Assembly: GCA_023416655.1 (NCBI GenBank)
Contig: JAEZHK010000022.1
Coordinates: 1 to 9,620, forward strand
Reading direction: 5' to 3'
DNA length: 9,620 nucleotides
Source: Bacillota bacterium
GTDB taxonomy: Bacteria > Bacillota > Clostridia > Christensenellales > Aristaeellaceae
Position 1 is the first letter of the stretch. Every line of letters starts with the position of its first letter. This document shows positions 6,238 through 9,620 of the stretch, one piece after another. A model generated the notes under the pieces. It was not told where the DNA came from, ran no database searches, and saw only the letters and a list, made by a program, of their open reading frames with translations. The position numbers were made by a program, and so were the translations under genes.

Positions 6238-6286
6238 GAGGGCTCCGCCCTCCGGACCTCCCGCCAGAGGGATTCAATCCCTCTGG
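6238..6286 (+). repeat. GC-rich double hairpin directly downstream of the alcohol dehydrogenase
   Basis: Hairpin one has arms GAGGGC (6238-6243) and GCCCTC (6247-6252) with loop TCC. Hairpin two has 11-bp perfect arms CCAGAGGGATT (6264-6274) and AATCCCTCTGG (6276-6286). The block starts 17 bases after the stop codon and precedes the terminator at 6312. The order and spacing mirror 367-412 behind pepT. Stem sequences differ but the layout is the same, as in a dispersed palindromic repeat family. Confidence 0.6.
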
Positions 6287-6311
6287 ACTTCCACACAAAA
6301 GGGATAGATAA

Positions 6312-6347
6312 AGGAATGCAGGGTGCGTTAAGGCACTCTGCATTCCT
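6312..6347. terminator. Bidirectional terminator between the convergent adh and bactofilin genes
   Basis: AGGAATGCAG (6312-6321) pairs with CTGCATTCCT (6338-6347). The stem continues through a G-T pair and GTGC/GCAC to a 6-base loop, 15 pairs in all. The tails are ATTTGATG on the plus strand and TTATCTATCCCTTTT on the minus strand. It sits 31 bases past the bactofilin stop and serves both converging genes. Confidence 0.65.
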
Positions 6348-6378
6348 ATTTGATGAACCAAGGTCTTTCGATTGCGTG

Positions 6379-7158
6379 TCAGTCCACCTTGACGCGTTCC
6401 CGGACGATGGCGTCCGCCGCCACGTCCAGCGAAACGGAATACTCCACGCGGTCGATCTCGCAGCCGCTGCCAATGGACACCTCCGAGCCGCGCACCACCT
6501 TGGCGCGGGTGGACTCCAGCGACACGTTGGTGGCCTCGATGGCATTGGCGGTCAGGGTGCCGCCGAGGCCGAACGGCAGCTGGATGCCCAGCACGCTCAA
6601 AAAGCCCTTGCGGCGCACGGTGATGCGCTCGCCGCCGATCTCGTCGATGTGGCACGGCCCGGCCATGTCGATGTCCGCAGTGCCCGCGTTGACCAGGCCT
6701 TCCACGTCGATGGCGCCCATGATGGCCAGCGTCTCGCACTCGATGCCCCGGGTGGCCTTCAGGCTGCCGGTGGCGCGCACGTTCTTGGCGCGGATGGGGC
6801 CGCCGAAGCTGCTGCTGCCGCTGATGCGCACCTCGCCTTCCGCCGTCACGCTGCCCTCCGCCTTGAAGCTGCCCGAAGCCTGCAGTTCCTTGGCGTCGAC
6901 GCTGCCCCGGATCGAGGTCGAGCCGCTGGCCTTGACCTCCGCGGCGGTGACATTGCCGTCGACGCGGGCGCTGCCCGACGCGCGGAACCGGTCGCAGCTG
7001 ACGGCGCCGACGACCCGGACGCTGCCTGAAACCCCGAAGTTTTCGCACACGATGTCGCCGTCAATATGAATGGCACCCGAAACATCCACGTCGCGGTACG
7101 CGCCGCCGCTGAGCTTGCTCGCGCCCGACGCCTTCAGATCCCGAAGATTTTCACGCAT
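6379..7158 (-). CDS. Bactofilin-like beta-helix protein (BacE/BacF, YhbE/YhbF type)
   Basis: A 259-residue protein made largely of short repeats. From about residue 27 to 165 an SGS or TGS triplet recurs every 17-18 residues with a hydrophobic pattern between (SGSARVDGNVTAAEVKA, then SGSTSIRGSVDAKELQA, and so on, about seven turns). This is the mark of a right-handed beta-helix as in bactofilins, which polymerise without nucleotide into cytoskeletal filaments. The C-terminal part (RITVRRKGFLSVLGIQLPFGLGG and after) is less regular. There is no signal peptide or membrane span, so the protein is probably cytoplasmic. The start at 7158 is preceded by GGAGGAGG and overlaps the stop of the yhbD-like gene by 8 bases, so translation is probably coupled. 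In Bacillus subtilis yhbD is followed by two bactofilin genes, yhbE and yhbF, linked to motility; here I see one, and it is longer than minimal bactofilins. Confidence 0.8.
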   Translation of the reverse strand: MRENLRDLKASGASKLSGGAYRDVDVSGAIHIDGDIVCENFGVSGSVRVVGAVSCDRFRASGSARVDGNVTAAEVKASGSTSIRGSVDAKELQASGSFKAEGSVTAEGEVRISGSSSFGGPIRAKNVRATGSLKATRGIECETLAIMGAIDVEGLVNAGTADIDMAGPCHIDEIGGERITVRRKGFLSVLGIQLPFGLGGTLTANAIEATNVSLESTRAKVVRGSEVSIGSGCEIDRVEYSVSLDVAADAIVRERVKVD

Positions 7159-7801
7159 TGGTTTTTTCCTCCTCCAGAAGTTTCAACAGCGGTCGGTTGC
7201 ATTTCTCCGGCAGGTCCGAAAGCGACAGCCCCCAGGCGGCTTCCACGCCTTCCGGCGGGTGGACCACCCCGTCCGGCTGGAAGTAGAGCGGCAGGTAGCC
7301 TCCCATGCTTTTGAGGAGCACGAGGCGCCCGTCGTCCTTGTCCAGAAGCCCGGCCTTCTGCCAGCCGATCAGCACGTTCAGTACTTCCATCAGCGTTTCG
7401 TCGGGCAGTTTGACGCCCGCGCGCTGCACATCCGCCGCGATCATCGCGCACAGCGCCTGTCCGTGGTCAAATTCCTCCGAGCCGATCATCCGCCGGAGCG
7501 TCGCCGCCGGGCGGGCCGCGCCGGGCAGCATCCCCACCGATTCCGCCTGGTAGGTGCGGCTCGCGGCTTCGGGCGACAGCATGCCCTGCAGCTGCGTCAG
7601 AGAGTAGCGGTCCTTGTTTTCCAGGATAAACTGGATGCGCTCGACCGCGCGCCTCGGCAGGAAGGTCTCCTGCCCTGTAAATGACGACCGCTTGGCAAAC
7701 CAGCTGTCCGGGATCAGCCTTTCCCGCTTCCAACGGTACAGCTGCCCGTAGGAGATGCCCGTCGCGTCCAGCAGTTCTTTTTTGGAAACCCAGTCTTCCA
7801 T
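7151..7801 (-). CDS. yhbD: YhbD-like helix-turn-helix protein (DUF4004)
   Basis: The 216-residue protein starts with VSKKELLDATGISYGQLYRWKRERLIPDSWF, a MerR-like helix-turn-helix at residues 5-35, followed by the highly typical FTGQETFLPRRAVERIQFIL (41-60). This matches the YhbD (DUF4004) family. The rest (70-216) is mixed helical without a motif I can name and ends in an acidic LLKLLEEEKTNA. Biochemical function is not established as far as I know; DNA binding is inferred from the fold. I start at ATG 7801 because GGGAGG precedes it; a longer frame to 7888 would run through the promoter. The gene is first in a two-gene operon with the bactofilin, as in Bacillus. Its promoter has two matching palindromes, so autoregulation is plausible. 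Confidence 0.82.
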   Translation of the reverse strand: MEDWVSKKELLDATGISYGQLYRWKRERLIPDSWFAKRSSFTGQETFLPRRAVERIQFILENKDRYSLTQLQGMLSPEAASRTYQAESVGMLPGAARPAATLRRMIGSEEFDHGQALCAMIAADVQRAGVKLPDETLMEVLNVLIGWQKAGLLDKDDGRLVLLKSMGGYLPLYFQPDGVVHPPEGVEAAWGLSLSDLPEKCNRPLLKLLEEEKTNA

Positions 7802-7839
7802 ATGCGCCTCCCGTTTCTGTCCCAAACCTCTTAGAACAT

Positions 7840-7878
7840 AACATTGTTTCGACGCTGCAAGTATAACAAAACAATGTT
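7840..7878 (-). promoter_or_regulatory. Twin AACAWTGTT operators flanking the yhbD -10
   Basis: AACATTGTT (7840-7848) and AACAATGTT (7870-7878) are each palindromes about a central A/T pair and are inverted copies of each other, extended to 10 bases (AACATTGTTT and AAACAATGTT). Their centres are 30 bp apart, about three helical turns. One lies in the promoter spacer and the other near the transcription start. This layout fits cooperative binding or looping by a dimeric regulator, possibly the YhbD-like protein itself. Confidence 0.55.
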
Positions 7879-7888
7879 CTGCCGTCAA
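7860..7888 (-). promoter_or_regulatory. Strong SigA-type promoter for yhbD-bactofilin
   Basis: On the minus strand the -35 is TTGACG (7883-7888), the spacer is exactly 17 bases, and the -10 is TATACT (7860-7865). Transcription should begin near 7853, giving a leader of about 50 bases. Confidence 0.75.
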
Positions 7889-7920
7889 GAGGCGTGCGAA
7901 GAATTAACGCCAGAAAGTTG

Positions 7921-8022
7921 AAGGCCCCGGGCGTAGGCCCCGGACGCGCAAGGCCCGCCGAAGCCTTTGGCTTCGGCGGACCTTGCGCCCGCGCCGGGAA
8001 TCCGCTTCGCGGATTCCCGGCG
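7921..8022. repeat. Array of strong GC-rich hairpins upstream of yhbD
   Basis: Two very stable hairpins lie side by side. The first (7946-7988) pairs GCGCAAGG with CCTTGCGC, then one mismatch, then CCGCCGAAGCC with GGCTTCGGCGG around TTT. The second pairs CGCCGGGAATCCGC (7992-8005) with GCGGATTCCCGGCG (8009-8022), 14 perfect pairs, loop TTC. GGCCCCGG is also directly repeated (7923-7930 and 7936-7943). No gene is visible between 7889 and 8295. The stems lack T tails, so they look like REP-type palindromes rather than terminators. Confidence 0.65.
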
Positions 8023-8031
8023 TACAATTGG

Positions 8032-8055
8032 AAAAAAACCGGCCCGCAGGCCGGC
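8032..8055 (-). terminator. Intrinsic terminator reading leftward from gltD
   Basis: CCGGCC (8039-8044) pairs with GGCCGG (8049-8054) around CGCA. On the minus strand the stem is followed by seven T residues (complement of 8032-8038). It would end gltD transcripts that pass through the repeated element. Confidence 0.65.
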
Positions 8056-8091
8056 AGCAGAGCGTTGACAAACCTCGTCGTACCTTCCAAT

Positions 8092-8260
8092 CGTTCCCGG
8101 CGACCTGCGCGCTGGGAATCGGTTTCCATAACCAGTGCGTACACTGGTGGAGGAAACAATTCCATAAGTCAGTGAGCCGCCCGGAAATCTCGCAGGATTT
8201 CATGGCTCACGCAGATTTCCTCCCATCGAGATGACAATCCGCCCGGCGGATTTTTATCGC
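8092..8260 (+). repeat. Four-hairpin structured intergenic element, copy 2
   Basis: This is the second copy of the element at 3981-4152. H1 is TTCCCGGCG (8094-8102) with CGCTGGGAA (8110-8118). H2 has an outer GTTTCC/GGAAAC stem and inner CCAGTG/CACTGG with loop CGTA. H3 is GTGAGCC (8172-8178) with GGCTCAC (8204-8210) plus inner GAAATC/GATTTC. H4 is AATCCGC with GCGGATT around CCG, followed by TTT. Identical blocks shared with copy 1 include TTCCCGGCGACCT, AACCAGTGCGTACACTGGT, AGTCAGTG, GCCGCCCG, CGCAGA and GGCGGATTTT. Here the element is antisense to gltD. Confidence 0.75.
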
Positions 8261-8263
8261 CCT

Positions 8264-8284
8264 AAAGCCGGCCCGCAGGCCGGC
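8264..8284 (-). terminator. Hairpin just after gltD, possible weak terminator
   Basis: GCCGGCC (8267-8273) pairs with GGCCGGC (8278-8284) around CGCA, 11 bases past the gltD stop. The minus-strand tail is only TTTAGGG. The same 18-base core (CCGGCCCGCAGGCCGGCA) recurs at 8039-8056, so the repeated element is bracketed by two copies of this hairpin. Confidence 0.45.
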
Positions 8285-8295
8285 AATGCTTGAAG

Positions 8296-9620
8296 TTACA
8301 GGTTAGAATAGCCCATCAAAAATTCGTCCACTTCCCGGGCGGCGGAGCGGCCCTCGGCGATGGCCCACACCACCAGCGACTGGCCGCGGCGCTGGTCGCC
8401 CGCGGCGAAGAGCTTGGGAACGCTTGTCTGGTACCCGCCGGGGGCGGTGTCCACATTGGTTCGGGCGGTAAGCGGCGCGCCGAACGCCTCGGCCACATAC
8501 GCCTGGCTGCCCAGGAAGCCCGCGGCGATCAGCAGAAGATCGCAGAGGATCTCGCGCTCGCTGCCCGGAACTTCCACAAAGCGGCCCTTGTCGTCCCGGG
8601 TCAGTTGCACCGTGACCACCGCGCGGATCGCGCCCGCCTCGTCCTTCAGCATCTCCTTGATGGTCGTCTGGTAGACGCGCGGGTCCGAGCCGAAGAGCGC
8701 GATCGCCTCCTGCTGGCCGTAGTCCACCTTCAGGATGCGCGGCCACTCGGGCCAGGGGTTCGACTCCAGGCGCGCCTCCGGCGGGCAGGGCAGCATTTCG
8801 ATCTGGGTCACGCTCTTCGCGCCGTGCCGGATCGAAGTGCCCACGCAGTCGTTGCCAGTATCGCCGCCGCCGACCACCACCACGTTTTTGTCCTTGGCGG
8901 AGATGTAGAGCCCGTCCTCAAGGTTGGAGTTCAAAAGGCTCTTCGTGGTGGACTTCAGGAAATCAACGGCAAAGTAGACGCCCGCCGCGTCGCGGCCCGG
9001 CACCGGCAGATCCCTTGGATTGCTTGCGCCGCAGGCCAGCACCACCGCGTCGTTTTCCTCAAGGAGCTGCTTCGCGTCCACGGTTTTGCCTACGTCGGCG
9101 TTGGTTACGAAGGTCACGCCCTCGGCCTCCATGAGCTTCACGCGCCGCTGTACGATCTCCTTGTCCAGCTTCATGTTGGGGATGCCGTACATGAGCAGGC
9201 CGCCCACGCGGTCCTCCCGCTCATACACCGTGACGGTGTGGCCGCGCCGGTTGAGCGCGTCCGCCGCCGCGAGGCCCGCGGGGCCGGAGCCGATGACCGC
9301 CACCTTTTTCCCGGTGCGCGTTGGCGGCGTGCGGGGCTGAACCAGTCCGTTCCCGAAGGCGTACTCGATGACAGCCAGCTCGTTCTCCCGGATGGTGACC
9401 GGGTCGCCGTGCAGCGAGCAGGTGCAGGCCGCCTCGCAGGGGGCGGGGCACACGCGGCCGGTGAATTCGGGGAAGCTGTTGGTCTTGAGCAGCCTCGACA
9501 GCGCGTAGGGCATGCTGCCGCGGTAGATCATGTCGTTCCATTCGGGGATCAGGTTGTTGAGCGGACAGCCGCTCACCATGCCGCCAAGCATGATGCCGGT
9601 CTGGCAGAAGGGCACGCCGC
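8296..9620 (-). CDS. gltD: Glutamate synthase (NADPH) small subunit, N-terminus outside window
   Basis: GltD passes electrons from NADPH through FAD and iron-sulfur clusters to the large subunit GltB, which makes two glutamates from glutamine and 2-oxoglutarate. The visible part has 440 or so residues and stays open to the right edge; the edge frame reads (C)GVPFCQTGIMLGG, so roughly the first 40 residues are missing. Order of motifs, numbered from the first complete PFC segment: cluster cysteines in PFCQTG and SGCPL (near 4 and 17), LIPEWND, RVCPAPCEAACTC (54-66), FAD-binding GSGPAG (109-114), GGLLMYGIPNMKLDK (138-152), NADPH-binding GGGDTGNDC (249-257) and the C-terminal GDQRRGQSLVVWAIAEGRSAA. 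All are intact. The longer QTGIMLGGMVSGCPL spacing is a known GltD variant. Related proteins with this fold (NfnB, dihydropyrimidine dehydrogenase subunits) are less likely. gltB is expected upstream, right of the window. Confidence 0.93.
   Translation of the reverse strand, partial: GVPFCQTGIMLGGMVSGCPLNNLIPEWNDMIYRGSMPYALSRLLKTNSFPEFTGRVCPAPCEAACTCSLHGDPVTIRENELAVIEYAFGNGLVQPRTPPTRTGKKVAVIGSGPAGLAAADALNRRGHTVTVYEREDRVGGLLMYGIPNMKLDKEIVQRRVKLMEAEGVTFVTNADVGKTVDAKQLLEENDAVVLACGASNPRDLPVPGRDAAGVYFAVDFLKSTTKSLLNSNLEDGLYISAKDKNVVVVGGGDTGNDCVGTSIRHGAKSVTQIEMLPCPPEARLESNPWPEWPRILKVDYGQQEAIALFGSDPRVYQTTIKEMLKDEAGAIRAVVTVQLTRDDKGRFVEVPGSEREILCDLLLIAAGFLGSQAYVAEAFGAPLTARTNVDTAPGGYQTSVPKLFAAGDQRRGQSLVVWAIAEGRSAAREVDEFLMGYSNL

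Noticed and set aside
5021..7048. Long minus-strand open frame of 675 codons across the alcohol dehydrogenase and bactofilin genes
   Set aside because: It overlaps a certain gene on the other strand and a better frame on the same strand, and the product is repetitive Arg/Gly/His-rich sequence without domains.
8065..8093. TTGACA at 8065-8070 as a promoter for repeat copy 2
   Set aside because: The -35 is perfect, but the -10 position 16-18 bases on (CCAATCGT region) has no TATAAT-like sequence, so it is only mentioned in a finding.
8039..8285. Repeated GCCGGCC hairpins as a CRISPR-like array
   Set aside because: There are only two copies about 230 bases apart, no regular spacers and no cas genes; they look like terminators.

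Overview
The window looks like chromosome from a GC-rich Firmicute of the Clostridia type. The evidence is the gene set (Rex, YhaM, YhbD plus bactofilin, archaeal-type phosphoglycerate mutase, YqhD/BdhA-type alcohol dehydrogenase), the strong AGGAGG-type ribosome binding sites and the SigA-like promoters in a GC-rich background. I cannot name the genus. There are eight protein genes (two of them cut by the window edges), no rRNA or tRNA, and no CRISPR array.

Layout. Positions 1-164 hold the last codons of an IS1182-type transposase. A terminator-like hairpin (303-338) and a GC-rich double hairpin (367-412) follow. On the minus strand, yhaM (exoribonuclease) and pepT (tripeptidase) form a probable operon (2653 to 428). 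Divergent from yhaM, with physically overlapping promoters, is apgM (2738-3949, plus). rex (4791-4153, minus) and a YqhD/BdhA-type NAD(P)H alcohol dehydrogenase (5039-6220, plus) are divergent across a 247-base regulatory region, which suggests a redox-controlled fermentative pair. On the minus strand a yhbD-like regulator and a bactofilin-like beta-helix gene overlap by 8 bases (7801 to 6379). Their strong promoter carries two identical-type 9-base palindromes 30 bp apart. The right edge is the glutamate synthase small subunit gltD (minus, N-terminus outside the window).

The most unusual content is between the genes. An element of about 170 bases occurs twice, at 3981-4152 (between apgM and rex) and 8092-8260 (between gltD and yhbD). 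The copies share blocks of identical sequence and the same order of four hairpins, and several stem positions differ by compensatory changes. The last hairpin resembles an intrinsic terminator when read on the plus strand. I do not recognise it as a known RNA or repeat family. A second recurring pattern, two adjacent GC-rich hairpins followed by a terminator, lies in the sense direction just after both pepT and the alcohol dehydrogenase gene. The 490 bases upstream of yhbD hold no gene, but contain an array of very strong hairpins, one of the two repeat copies and gltD terminators.

Gene functions are mostly ordinary: peptide and RNA turnover, glycolysis, redox balance, nitrogen assimilation and a cytoskeletal polymer. 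The repeat family and the promoter architectures deserve the second look.
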